Source: Zavarzinella formosa DSM 19928
Lineage (GTDB): Bacteria; Planctomycetota; Planctomycetia; Gemmatales; Gemmataceae
DNA length: 41,265 nucleotides
Reading direction: 5' to 3'
Assembly: GCF_000255705.1 (NCBI RefSeq)
Contig: NZ_JH636440.1
Span: 1,000,723-1,041,987 of the forward strand
The translations under genes were made by a program, and so were the position numbers. The notes under the pieces were generated by a model, which searched no databases, was not told the origin of the DNA, and saw only the letters and a list, made by a program, of their open reading frames with translations. This document shows positions 16,295-24,700 of this stretch, in pieces (within the stretch, counting starts at the first letter, position 1; every line of letters begins with the position of its first letter).

Positions 16295-17107
16295 ATGTCA
16301 TCCGAGTCAGATCCCCCGCTGTTCGAAAATCGGTGGGCCAAGGAGGCGGCCGCGAACACGGTCCTGCGACCGTTTTGCCAATGCCTCGACCCGCAATACG
16401 ACGGAGACCCGGCGTGGCTCGACGATCCGGACGACAACGACTTGGCCGACGACGAACAAGTTGGCAACAGCCGGTGGAATGAATTAACGCTGCACACGGA
16501 GGTTCAAGACACCTCCCGCCCCGGTTGGGTGCGTCTTCTGGAACTCATCGAACAAGCCGCGAGCGACCAACGGGAAGAATTTTCGCCGGGGCGGGAGATG
16601 ACCCCGGAACAATGGACTCAAATTGTGACGCTACCCCCAAGCATCGCCAAACTCAAATCGGTCAAGCATCTGATTCTGTACGGGAGCAGCCTAGTCCGCA
16701 TTCCCCCGGAAATCGGCGAAATGACCAGCCTCGAACAATTTACCCCTTATACCTCGTATCGCCTTCATTGGTTTCCCTACCAGATCACCCGATGCGCCAA
16801 TCTCCGACGTAGCACGGTCAGCACTCGGGCTCTGTACGGCAACTATAAATACCGCCCGCCCTTTCCAAAGCTGCCGCAACTTCATGAGGCGAATACGCCA
16901 GCCAGATGCAGCCTCTGCGACGCCCCTTTTGGGGAGTCGGCGCCGATGCAATATTGGGTGTCGTTGGGCGTGGGCACGGATGTGCTGCCGTTGCTGGTTC
17001 ATGCGTGTTCTCAACGGTGTTTGTCGATGATTCGCACGCCGCCCAAAGATTACGTCCAATTCCCACATCAGGGCGGGCTTGAGCTGGCCCAGCCGGCTCC
17101 TTGGTGA
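16295..17107 (+). CDS. Leucine-rich-repeat-like protein with C-terminal Cys cluster
   Basis: The ATG at 16295 is preceded by AGGGAG at about 10 bases, giving 270 residues. After an acidic N-terminus, residues about 110-165 hold short leucine-rich repeats (LPPSIAKLKSVKHLILYGSSLVRIPPEIGEMTSLEQF). Next is a distinctive block, YTSYRLHWFPYQITRCANLRRSTVSTRALYGNYKYRPPFP. The C-terminal third has CSLCDAPF and CSQRC, which could bind one zinc ion. LRR surfaces usually bind protein partners, and the Cys cluster suggests a small structural domain. There is no signal peptide. The biological role is unknown. Confidence 0.7.
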   Translation: MSSESDPPLFENRWAKEAAANTVLRPFCQCLDPQYDGDPAWLDDPDDNDLADDEQVGNSRWNELTLHTEVQDTSRPGWVRLLELIEQAASDQREEFSPGREMTPEQWTQIVTLPPSIAKLKSVKHLILYGSSLVRIPPEIGEMTSLEQFTPYTSYRLHWFPYQITRCANLRRSTVSTRALYGNYKYRPPFPKLPQLHEANTPARCSLCDAPFGESAPMQYWVSLGVGTDVLPLLVHACSQRCLSMIRTPPKDYVQFPHQGGLELAQPAPW

Positions 17108-17195
17108 TGAGCCGGAATATCGGGCTGATGCAAAGCGTTTTGGACGGTTCGTGTCGGCCGCCATCGGAAACCCGTATTCTTGCCAACCAATTCCA

Positions 17196-17888
17196 TCAAT
17201 TATCCCCGCCGGAGTCCCTTCCTCGCGGCAATGGCGACGAGCGGCGGGGCTTTTGGCCTCTTCCTCGTTGGACGAGCCAGAGGATCAGGATGATCGGGAG
17301 CAATATGCCGAGGACTTGCCCCATCATCCGCGGGATGTTCGCAACCTCATCGGGGGCTGACGTGTCAACATTGGAAGCAAGGATTTTGAACGAGGAGATG
17401 AACTTGGCGGCGTCGGGATGCTCGCGGGGATCTGTTCCGAGGCCCACCGCCAGGATCTTGTACACCTTTGAATTGACGAGGCTCACGCGGAACACCATCT
17501 GGCAATGGCTGTCCTCATTTTCCCCCTCGAAGACCAAGGCGAATACCTGACGGTCCCCTTGGTCTTCGACAGAGGAATCAATCAGTCGGACATTTTTTTG
17601 GATTTCAGACAGTTCCGCGAGGACGACTTGCTCAAGGGCCGTCTTGTCGATTCGTTGCGCGCCGGGTGGCGCCGGGACCACCGACACCAGCAGCCTGATT
17701 TTTCCATCTTTCGAGTTCCATTCCCCCACGACATCCGCGTCCGGTGGAGCCGGATCGAACCGGGCCAAGTCGGGCCGGGCGACGGAGATCGCCCTGTCCG
17801 GCGTATGCCAGTCGACGGCCTTGGAAGTCACGGGACCGGCCAACAGAAGGCCGATGCTCGCCAACACTTGGGCGACGACGATTTTCAT
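17196..17888 (-). CDS. Hypothetical exported protein with C-terminal membrane anchor
   Basis: This 230-residue protein has a signal peptide (MKIVVAQVLASIGLLLAGPVTSKA) and a C-terminal helix (GQVLGILLPIILILWLVQRG) followed by a basic tail, so the domain between them should be outside the cytoplasm. That domain (about 25-165) has alternating beta-like segments such as KIRLLVSVVPAPPG and RQVFALVFEGENEDSHCQMVFRVSLVNSKVYKILAVGLG. These resemble lipoprotein-type domains that scan fitness-like fluctuations, but I cannot name a family. The ATG at 17888 follows GGAG at 8 bases. The gene stands alone between a terminator and the gap at 17.1 kb. Confidence 0.75.
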   Translation of the reverse strand: MKIVVAQVLASIGLLLAGPVTSKAVDWHTPDRAISVARPDLARFDPAPPDADVVGEWNSKDGKIRLLVSVVPAPPGAQRIDKTALEQVVLAELSEIQKNVRLIDSSVEDQGDRQVFALVFEGENEDSHCQMVFRVSLVNSKVYKILAVGLGTDPREHPDAAKFISSFKILASNVDTSAPDEVANIPRMMGQVLGILLPIILILWLVQRGRGQKPRRSSPLPRGRDSGGDN

Positions 17889-17977
17889 TCAAAATCTCCG
17901 GGTGACCGGCATCAGACGACGACGAGAGACAATACAACGCCGGAAGCCGCCCAAAACGGTGTTGGATAATGCCAAAA

Positions 17978-18015
17978 GCATCAAACACCCCGGAGAGATC
18001 CGGGGTGTTTGATGC
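17978..18015 (-). terminator. Perfect 17-bp-stem terminator hairpin
   Basis: A perfect 17-base-pair stem with a 4-base loop (gcatcaaacaccccgga / gaga / complement). Read on the minus strand it is followed by TTTTGGCATT, a short T tail. It lies 80 bases beyond the stop of the lipoprotein gene at 18096-18998 and is the clearest intrinsic terminator of the minus-strand block. Confidence 0.8.
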
Positions 18016-18095
18016 AAGTCGTCTAATTTGGCGTAACGGATAAGCTTTTGGCGAGTCGATGCGAGAAACTTTTCATTATTGGACTTCCCAGCCAC

Positions 18096-18998
18096 TTACG
18101 GTTTCGGCGCCGGCGGCGGGGTCAGAAATCGATTCGGGTCTTCCGACGGGACAACCTTGAGGGTGGCCTGGCCGGCGAATTCAAACGGTTCCGGGATGGT
18201 CAGTTTCACGAAGGGAACCGTCGTCTCACGGAGGGGCAACAGCAGTGAGATGACGCTTTGGGCGGTGAATTCAACCGTGGGGTCGGCCAGCGAGGCCCGT
18301 TCGGGGACGGGCTTGTTGCTCAAGATGGGGAGTTCGGCCGGCTGGGTCGGGTCGCGCATGGGCTGGATGTGCAGCGCGCCCACTTCCGGGACGATCATCG
18401 CGGGCAACGACGGAACGGCCGGGGCGAAATCGGGGGCGACCTTTTCCGGCAGCGACATCGGCTGAATCTCCCGGCGGTTCGGCAATCGCAGGGTTTGCGG
18501 GTTGCTGGCCGCATCCGGAAGCAGCACGCTGGCGTTGTCCAAGAACGCGGGCAAGACTCGCTCGCGGGGGGACATCACCGTGCGCCCGGGCATCGTTGCC
18601 GGAGCCTTGGGCGTCAGCATGTCGCCCAGCAATTTGCCGCCAGTGTCGCCGGGAAAGGCGAACGACTTGGCCGCCTCCACGGGTTCGGCGGGCGTCTTCG
18701 GAGCTTCGGTCTTTGGTTCGGCTTTCGCCACCGCTTTCGGCTCTGGCGGCGTTTCGGCCTTGGGCGAAGCCGTTTTCGGCTCGTCGATCTTGGCCGTCAC
18801 CGCCGGGGTTTCCGGCTTGGGCGTGTCGGTCTTGGGGGCTTCGCCTTTGGAGGGTTCGCTCTTTGCCTCGACCACTGCCGTTTCCACCTTCTGTTGGGCG
18901 GGTGTGTTGCCGCAGCCGGCAAGGAGGCCGAAACCGAGGAGGAGGAAAGCCAGCCCGGCGCGTTGTCGAAGCGTGCGGGCGGTCATTGTCGTCTTCAT
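18096..18998 (-). CDS. Lipoprotein with Pro/Lys/Ala-rich linker
   Basis: This 300-residue protein has a signal peptide with lipobox LLAGC (Cys at about residue 29). A long low-complexity stretch (about 40-110) rich in Pro, Lys, Glu, Thr and Ala follows (EAPKTDTPKPETPA style). The C-terminal 190 residues are Pro-rich and mostly extended, with no recognised domain. Such linkers usually let an anchored lipoprotein reach across the periplasm or cell wall. The ATG at 18998 has AAGGAT at 8 bases. It starts 12 bases after the stop of the 221-residue exported gene, so both belong to one transcript that ends at the hairpin 17978-18015. Confidence 0.85.
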   Translation of the reverse strand: MKTTMTARTLRQRAGLAFLLLGFGLLAGCGNTPAQQKVETAVVEAKSEPSKGEAPKTDTPKPETPAVTAKIDEPKTASPKAETPPEPKAVAKAEPKTEAPKTPAEPVEAAKSFAFPGDTGGKLLGDMLTPKAPATMPGRTVMSPRERVLPAFLDNASVLLPDAASNPQTLRLPNRREIQPMSLPEKVAPDFAPAVPSLPAMIVPEVGALHIQPMRDPTQPAELPILSNKPVPERASLADPTVEFTAQSVISLLLPLRETTVPFVKLTIPEPFEFAGQATLKVVPSEDPNRFLTPPPAPKP

Positions 18999-19010
18999 GG
19001 GGACAGATCC

Positions 19011-19676
19011 TTACTTGGCGGCAATGGCTTCGATGATGATCTTCACAGGGGTGCCTTCCTTCGGCAGCAACGTCGGGTCCACTTCCAGCTTGATGTATTC
19101 GGAGTCCTTCATCGTCAGCGAGGTTTGGCAGACGGTTTCATCGGTCACCGGGTAAACGGCGATCAGGGTGCCGGTCAGGTCGGCCCCGTAGGTTTCGTCG
19201 GGCTTTGTCGGGTCCGGCTTGCTCATCACGGAGCCGGTGAAGCGGAACTTCACATCCTTGGGGAAGGGCTGCTTGGTCTTCGGGTCCAACAGGAAGCGGT
19301 GGATGCTCAGTTTCTTGGTGCCGCCGCCGTCCGGGATTTCCAGCATCACTTTGACTTCCGGCCCGGCCGCCTCGGCCTTGTCCCCCCGCGCCGGTTTGCC
19401 TGGCTTGAGGCCGAGCCCTTCGAGCGCCTTGTGAACATCGCTCGGCTTCACGTCGATAGTGACAACCGTTTCATGGGCCTTCTTCCCCTTGGGGTCCGGC
19501 CAGCAAGCGATGACTTCAATCGGGTAAATCTGGTCGTACTTGGCGAGCTTGCGCGGGGCCACCTTGGCCTCAATGCTCACGGACTTCTTCACCGGGTCCA
19601 CCACGAGGCCGGGCGTATCCGCTTGGAGCAACGCGGCGGCCAGCATCATCGCCGGGAGGGAGAGCAGGTATTTCAT
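19011..19676 (-). CDS. Hypothetical exported protein
   Basis: The start is ATG at 19676 because it follows AAGGA at 9 bases and gives a proper signal peptide (MKYLLSLPAMMLAAALLQA). The mature protein (about 200 residues) is beta-rich and looks like a soluble periplasmic domain, with segments such as KVMLEIPDGGGTKKLSIHRFLLDPKT and GADLTGTLIAVYPVTDETVC. I do not recognise a family. It is followed after 12 bases by the Pro/Lys-rich lipoprotein, so the two may work together at the cell surface. Confidence 0.8.
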   Translation of the reverse strand: MKYLLSLPAMMLAAALLQADTPGLVVDPVKKSVSIEAKVAPRKLAKYDQIYPIEVIACWPDPKGKKAHETVVTIDVKPSDVHKALEGLGLKPGKPARGDKAEAAGPEVKVMLEIPDGGGTKKLSIHRFLLDPKTKQPFPKDVKFRFTGSVMSKPDPTKPDETYGADLTGTLIAVYPVTDETVCQTSLTMKDSEYIKLEVDPTLLPKEGTPVKIIIEAIAAK

Positions 19677-19756
19677 GACAAACGTCCTTTTATGAGAACC
19701 TTGATGTTTTATTTCCGGCCAATAGCCAAGGCTTCGGCCAACCAGTCCTTGTTGAT

Positions 19757-20818
19757 TCACTGCTTGGTCGTGATGGTCAACGTCCGAAGATATTTGCCAG
19801 TCACCCACGCTGAACGGTCCTGCTTGGAAAGTTCCTTGCCACCAGTCTTCTCGCGAAGCTCCTTCATCATCTGGTCAGTTTTTTTCTCGATCAAAAAATG
19901 TTCGGCCAGAGCCTTCCTGGCCTCATCCTCTGACTTGAAAACGGACACTTTATACGTCTCGGACCCGGTCCCCAGCCCGCGATTCCCGACGGCTTGGAAT
20001 TTCGGAAGAATGCTCGCGATGATATCCCCCGATTTAACCGGCCCGGCGGTGAAATTGTCGTAGCCGGATACTTCTTGCATGAGTTCCCATTGCTCATCAG
20101 GAAGGGAAAAATCAACCTCGGTCCGCTTCATGATCGTCTCGGCCAGTTTCCAGAGAGGTTCCGAGGTGGTCGGCTCAGTCACGGTCACCAGTATCTTCGG
20201 AGCAGGCTGGAATGCAACCATGCCCTTGGATTTTTGAGAATACGCGGTTCTGTCACCAATTTGTTTGATGAGCCATTCTGGCTGGCCTTTCGCCAGAGCC
20301 GAGAGGTCGAATGGCTCCCGGAGAAAGTACGTGACAATACTGGTCAGACCGGGCGGGCCGGTATGGGTCACCCGGCACTCCACGTCGGAGACTTTAAGGG
20401 CATTCACCCCCAAAATCGGCACGGGAGTTGAAGTTTCACCGGGCGATTGCGGGCCATAATCGACCAAATGCACGGAGCCAGCCGTGCCGGGCATGAACGC
20501 GAATCGGCTTTTCGGCAGGTCACGGGTGGCGACAGGATTGCCGACCTTTGCTCCGCCGCCGGAGAAGAACAGCAGCCAGGCGCCAACGCCAACACCTGCG
20601 AGCAAGACCAGCCCGACGCCCCCGACGACGAAAACGATGACGGCGTTGGGGCCTTTTTTCCCGGCCCGCTTGGCGGCGGACTTTTTGCCTGTGTCTTCGC
20701 GGCCGCCGACCCCGGACTCTGTTGTTTTTGCCCGTTTAGGGGCGGGGCGTTCCTCCCTCTCATCATTACGAGGCCGCCGAGAGTGGGGCGCTGCGTCGTC
20801 CAAATCATCGTCCTTCAT
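19757..20818 (-). CDS. Membrane protein with basic cytoplasmic tail and one helix
   Basis: This 353-residue protein has a charged, low-complexity N-terminal 55 residues (Asp-, Arg- and Lys-rich, with KKSAAKRAGKK). Next is a single membrane helix (about 58-83, AVIVFVVGGVGLVLLAGVGVGAWLLFF), and then an outside domain of about 265 residues. The layout is typical of Gemmataceae membrane proteins whose N-terminus resembles a disordered tail. Within the outside domain, segments such as FAFMPGTAGSVHLVDYG and PKILVTVTEPTTSEPLWKLAETI are seen, but no known motif. The ATG at 20818 is preceded by GGAG. The stop lies 81 bases before the next start. Confidence 0.8.
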   Translation of the reverse strand: MKDDDLDDAAPHSRRPRNDEREERPAPKRAKTTESGVGGREDTGKKSAAKRAGKKGPNAVIVFVVGGVGLVLLAGVGVGAWLLFFSGGGAKVGNPVATRDLPKSRFAFMPGTAGSVHLVDYGPQSPGETSTPVPILGVNALKVSDVECRVTHTGPPGLTSIVTYFLREPFDLSALAKGQPEWLIKQIGDRTAYSQKSKGMVAFQPAPKILVTVTEPTTSEPLWKLAETIMKRTEVDFSLPDEQWELMQEVSGYDNFTAGPVKSGDIIASILPKFQAVGNRGLGTGSETYKVSVFKSEDEARKALAEHFLIEKKTDQMMKELREKTGGKELSKQDRSAWVTGKYLRTLTITTKQ

Positions 20819-20864
20819 CGGGCACTCCGCTCAAATGATTCTGCAAGGTTTTTTGTTTTCCAGA

Positions 20865-22283
20865 CTACTTCCCGCCCAGACACATCGCCGCCGTCGGCTG
20901 GCGGGCGAAATCACCTTCCAGATTGCACGTGCCCAGATAAATCTTGCCGCCGTGGACGGTGACGCCGCCGTAGTTCATGCCGGGGAGTTTTACCGGGTCT
21001 TTGCCCAAATCCAACGTCCAGACAGCGAGGCCGGTTTTGGTGTCCACGGCATGGAGGACGCCCTTGAGGTCCGGCACATAGGCGATGGTTCCAACCACGG
21101 CGGGCGGGGCGAAGACCGGGGCCTTGCAGTCATAGATGGAGACGCGGGCACCGTCCGTCAGCGAGAAGGTGCGGAGCTTGCCGTCGGTGGCGGTGAAGAT
21201 GGCCGCGTCTTTCGTGAGGCAGGCACACCCGAGGACGCCGCCGGGGATGTTCTTCTTCCACTTCTCTTTGCCGGTCTTGAGGTCAATGGCGATCACCTCG
21301 CCCTTGGCGCCGTCAAGCAGTTTCGGATCGTATGAAATGCTGGAGGTGGTGACGATCACCGTGTCCCCCATCACGGACGGGCCGCCCCAAGGGTTCAAGG
21401 TCAGCGGGGCTTTCCACACTTCTTTGCCGGTGGCGGCATCAAGGCAGAACAAGGCCCGTTCGCCGAGTTTTTCTTTGTCGAGATAGGCGCTGGCGGCCAG
21501 CACTTTGTCCCCGGCGACGAGGATCGGGGCGTCAATGTGCCATTTGGTTTTGCCCTGAGTCCACACGACTTTCGGGGCCGGTTTTAGCAGTTGGTCTTCG
21601 GTCGGCGGGATGGCGAAATCGGGGTCTTTCTTCTTGTCGGCCTCGTACTTCACTTGAAGCGATTTCCAATGATCGGCCTGCAACGCGGGAATGTCCTTGA
21701 TGCCGAGTTCCTTGCCGTTGAGCGTCAAGGTATTGAGATCGACACACATCACGCCAGCCGAGCCGCCGCCGACGTAGACCTTGCCTTCCGAGATGGCCGG
21801 GGAACCTTCCATGTGAACCAGTTCGCCGGGGACATTGAGCGCCCACAACAGGAAGCCGCCATCGGCCGGGAGACAGTACAACACGGCTCCGTCCGTCTGG
21901 TGCATCCCCTCGCCAAAGATGATCTTGTCGCCGATCACCGCCGGGGAACTCACGGTCGGCAGCCGTAGAAACGGGGCAGTCTTGTTCCAAGTCGGCTTGA
22001 CGGCCTTCGCATCCTTCGGCGAAGCGGCCAGTGCCAGCACGTTCGGCCGGTTAAACGCCCCGATGGCCGAGAACAACACGGAATCGCCCGACGGCACCGG
22101 CGAGGCGACGAAATGCTCGTCGCTCTTCATGGCCCATTCCAATTGCGGAACGGCCGACGGCCCCGCCTTGCCATCGGTGTTGCCGGTGCGTTGAGCGTTG
22201 CCCCGGAAGGTGGCCCAAGGGGCATCCTCGGCCACCGCGACGGTGGCGAGGGAAAGAAGCAGGAGAGGGAGATATCGGAACAT
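20865..22283 (-). CDS. Secreted PQQ-like beta-propeller protein
   Basis: This 472-residue protein has a signal peptide (MFRYLPLLLLSLATVAVAED) and WATFRGNAQRTGNTDG at the mature N-terminus. That is the usual opening of planctomycete PQQ-binding-like repeat proteins. Successive blades carry GKVYVGGGSAGVMCVDLNT, ALFCLDAATGKEVWKAPL, GEVIAIDLKTGKEKWKKN, GVLHAVDTKTGLAVWTLDL and GGKIYLGTC. The repeated AxDxxTGKxxW motif marks tryptophan-docked propeller blades. No haem or known catalytic Asp/Glu pair of quinoprotein dehydrogenases is evident, so it may be a scaffold rather than an enzyme. The start ATG (22283) has only a weak ribosome binding site. Confidence 0.9.
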   Translation of the reverse strand: MFRYLPLLLLSLATVAVAEDAPWATFRGNAQRTGNTDGKAGPSAVPQLEWAMKSDEHFVASPVPSGDSVLFSAIGAFNRPNVLALAASPKDAKAVKPTWNKTAPFLRLPTVSSPAVIGDKIIFGEGMHQTDGAVLYCLPADGGFLLWALNVPGELVHMEGSPAISEGKVYVGGGSAGVMCVDLNTLTLNGKELGIKDIPALQADHWKSLQVKYEADKKKDPDFAIPPTEDQLLKPAPKVVWTQGKTKWHIDAPILVAGDKVLAASAYLDKEKLGERALFCLDAATGKEVWKAPLTLNPWGGPSVMGDTVIVTTSSISYDPKLLDGAKGEVIAIDLKTGKEKWKKNIPGGVLGCACLTKDAAIFTATDGKLRTFSLTDGARVSIYDCKAPVFAPPAVVGTIAYVPDLKGVLHAVDTKTGLAVWTLDLGKDPVKLPGMNYGGVTVHGGKIYLGTCNLEGDFARQPTAAMCLGGK

Positions 22284-22335
22284 ATCACTCGTTGATGATG
22301 GTCTGTTGGAAGGTCCGGCATATGCCGGGAGCCGG

Positions 22336-22524
22336 TAACCTCACCCCCCCACCCCCTTCCCTAAGAAGGAAGGGGGAGCAAGAAGGTGAAAGCCGTTTCT
22401 ATGTAGGTCAGGCTTTCTAGCCTGACAGATCTGTCAGGCTAGAAAGCCTGACCTACGTCGCCGAAACTTCTGCCCTCTTGCTCCCCCTCTCCGTTTCGGA
22501 GAGGGGGCCGGGGGGTGAGGTTGC
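22336..22524. repeat. Composite nested palindrome (family B outer blocks)
   Basis: The outer blocks 22336-22387 and 22473-22524 are imperfect inverted copies of each other. Each holds its own C/G-rich hairpin (ccccctt... at 22352-22376, and ccccctctccg...gagaggggg on the right). Between them sits the 54-base palindrome listed separately. The same C-rich hairpin type recurs at 32330-32370. The composite fills almost the whole gap between two minus-strand genes. Confidence 0.8.
22403..22456. repeat. Perfect 54-base palindrome, no loop
   Basis: The half sequence gtaggtcaggctttctag followed by cctgacaga is exactly reverse-complemented, with no spacer (centre between 22429 and 22430). The motif gtcaggctttctagcctgac is seen twice inside it, in inverted orientation. 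Perfect loopless palindromes of this size are usually unstable, so its presence is notable. Confidence 0.9.
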
Positions 22525-22527
22525 CTC

Positions 22528-24528
22528 TCACTTCTTCATCGGCGGCATCGGAGTCGTCGCTTCCGGCTTGGCATTCCAGCGCACCCTCGCCGGGGCGTCG
22601 GTCACGATCAGTTCGCGGGCTTGGGTTTTGTTGCCGTCCTTCAATTCCATTTGATACTTGCCCGGCGGGAGGACCAGACGTTGGTTCACCCCCGGCTGGC
22701 CACGGGAGTCGGCCATCACCAGTGAGCGGGAGAAGTTCACGCCGTTACCGGAGACTTTCAGGAGGGCGTTGGTGCCGAACATCTCGGCGGGCAGGTCGAG
22801 GTTCACGGCCGTCGCCTTGGCGGGGAGTTCTTTGTTGCCGAGCAATACCAATGAATCCTGGCCTTCATTGGCGAGGACCAAGTCGATCTTCCCGTCGTTG
22901 TTCAAGTCAACGAGGGCGAGGGCTTGGGTGTTGGTCACTTTGCCAGTCAGGCCCACTTCGGCGGTCATGTCCTTGAAGACACCGTTGCCGACATTTTGCA
23001 GATAGCGATTCGAGCCGCGAAGCACGCCGATCATCACGTCCGGCAGGCCGTCGTTGTTGAAGTCGCCCCAAGCGGCCGAGGTGGCGCCGGGGATCGGCTT
23101 GGCGAGGTCGCCCGATTGGGCGGTCACGTCCGTGAATTTGGCGGTGCCGTCGTTGCGGAAGAGTTTCAGCTTGCCCGATTCCACGGCGAAGACATCCGGG
23201 AGGCCGTCGGCGTTGAAGTCAATGACATTCAACACCGCTTTTGATCCGTCGAGCTTCAGGCCGGTGTCCGGTCGAACGAAGAAGCTGGCGCCGTTGTTGA
23301 TGAGCAACACCCCGGAGCCGACGCCGAGCAGAACGTCCGGCTTGCCGTCGCCGTTCATCACGGCAAGGCTTTCGATGCGGTCGAGGCGAAGCTCTTCCAG
23401 CCCCCATCTTGCAGAAACGTCGTCAAAAATCGCGTCCTTGGCCGGTTGCTTGAGATCGGCCGGTCGCTTGTTCAGATACAATCGCAAGCCGTTGAAGGCG
23501 GTCGCCACCATTACGTCCGGCTTGCCGTCGCCGTCGGCATCAAGGAAGGCGGCGGCCGTCGCCCCGGCGACATCGCGGGGGAGATAAGCGGTGTCATCGC
23601 GGAAGATCCCGCCACCCATGTTGGTGAAGAGTTTCGCCCCCATCGCGGTCGCCAGCAGCAAATCGGGCTGGCCATCGCCGTTGTAGTCGCCCCAACTTGC
23701 GGAACGAGCGCCCCCCCGGTAGCCCGGCAACGCGACTTCGCCGAAGGCATCCCCTTGGTTCTGGTAAAGCTTCACCACACTGGTGGAAACCACGCACAAA
23801 TCCGGCTTGCCGTCACCGTCAAAGTCCACGCTGGAAACGGCTCGGGCGTCGGCATCCACCTTGCCCAAGGCGCCGATGTGGCTGAAGCCGGTGCCGCCTT
23901 GGATGCGGCGAATGTCCTCGGCGCCCCACCCGGCGAAGTCTCGCTTGGGGTCATAGGAGATGTTCTTGAGGCTGGTCTTGAGCCGCATGATGCGGCCGGC
24001 CCGTTTGTGTAGCAGGTCTTTGTTGTCCTCCATCGCGGGGACGATGGCCTCTTTGTTGTCCATGATCGTCCGCACATAAGGCAGCAACCGCTCAGCCTTC
24101 CCGGCGTAGCTTCGCAGCAGGAACGGCTCCCCGTGGGACATGCCGTAGAGATCGTCCCCGTTCTTGTAAATCTGATACCAGTACAAGTCGATGCAGGTCT
24201 CGCACTGGCCGTCCTTCATGAAGAAGATGGCAATTTTCCCCGGTTCGGCCCAATCCAGCACCGTCTTGGTTTCGCCTTCCTTGAGTTGCCCGGTGATGAC
24301 GTGCCGGACGGTGGGGGTGGTCATCTTCCCCTTCACATCTTCGACCTTCTCGTAGACGATCAGGCTCTTGGCCTTTTCCACGCGAGTCACCCGCAGGATA
24401 GTAATCATCTGCGACTGGTTAATCACGTCCGCAAGCGTCATCGGCGCTTCGATGTACGCCCGGACGGGGGCGGCCGTCGTGGCGAGGAGAAGAGCCGCCG
24501 CCAGCAGAGAGCGTTGGTATTTGAACAT
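22528..24528 (-). CDS. Secreted FG-GAP/VCBS repeat protein
   Basis: This 666-residue protein has a signal peptide (SLLAAALLLATTAAPVRA). Residues about 30-210 form a non-repetitive N-terminal domain with a CETCIDLYW segment. From about 210 to 600 there are repeated calcium-binding-like loops: DFDGDGKPDLCVV, DYNGDGQPDLLLATAMG, DADGDGKPDVMVATAFNG, DFNADGLPDVFAV, DFNNDGLPDVMIGV and DLNNDGKIDLVLANEG. These are FG-GAP/VCBS propeller repeats, which in bacteria are extracellular and bind calcium and partner ligands. A C-terminal beta domain follows (GQPGVNQRLVLPPGKYQMEL). The start ATG at 24528 follows GGGAGG. It may be co-expressed with the TPR gene upstream. Confidence 0.92.
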   Translation of the reverse strand: MFKYQRSLLAAALLLATTAAPVRAYIEAPMTLADVINQSQMITILRVTRVEKAKSLIVYEKVEDVKGKMTTPTVRHVITGQLKEGETKTVLDWAEPGKIAIFFMKDGQCETCIDLYWYQIYKNGDDLYGMSHGEPFLLRSYAGKAERLLPYVRTIMDNKEAIVPAMEDNKDLLHKRAGRIMRLKTSLKNISYDPKRDFAGWGAEDIRRIQGGTGFSHIGALGKVDADARAVSSVDFDGDGKPDLCVVSTSVVKLYQNQGDAFGEVALPGYRGGARSASWGDYNGDGQPDLLLATAMGAKLFTNMGGGIFRDDTAYLPRDVAGATAAAFLDADGDGKPDVMVATAFNGLRLYLNKRPADLKQPAKDAIFDDVSARWGLEELRLDRIESLAVMNGDGKPDVLLGVGSGVLLINNGASFFVRPDTGLKLDGSKAVLNVIDFNADGLPDVFAVESGKLKLFRNDGTAKFTDVTAQSGDLAKPIPGATSAAWGDFNNDGLPDVMIGVLRGSNRYLQNVGNGVFKDMTAEVGLTGKVTNTQALALVDLNNDGKIDLVLANEGQDSLVLLGNKELPAKATAVNLDLPAEMFGTNALLKVSGNGVNFSRSLVMADSRGQPGVNQRLVLPPGKYQMELKDGNKTQARELIVTDAPARVRWNAKPEATTPMPPMKK

Positions 24529-24548
24529 TGGAAAGACCCTCCCGTAAG

Positions 24549-24695
24549 CAAAGGCATTTCACGCAAAGTGGCAAAGAAGCAAAGCTCGCCAAGGATCGAC
24601 GAACCAATGAGCAAGATCGCCTGTGATGATAGATCATTGATTCGTTGATCCTTGGCGAACTTTGCTTCTTTGCCACTTTGCGTGAAATGCCTTTG
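24549..24695. repeat. Long inverted repeat C1 between FG-GAP and TPR genes
   Basis: The left arm 24549-24609 and right arm 24634-24695 are nearly perfect reverse complements (about 60 bases each) around a 24-base loop. The text is of the ...ttcacgcaaagtggcaaagaagcaaag... type. The right arm ends 5 bases beyond the TPR stop codon on the minus strand, so the fold could end or protect that transcript. Confidence 0.85.
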
Positions 24696-24700
24696 TTGCT

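Noticed and set aside
18258-20063. A 601-residue plus-strand frame across three minus-strand genes
   Set aside because: It crosses gene borders, including start and stop regions with good ribosome binding sites on the minus strand, and is Arg/Gly/His-rich as expected for a shadow.
22403-22456. CRISPR-like or operator reading of the 54-base palindrome
   Set aside because: There are no regularly spaced direct repeats and no spacers. It is one loopless palindrome in a repeat-rich gap.
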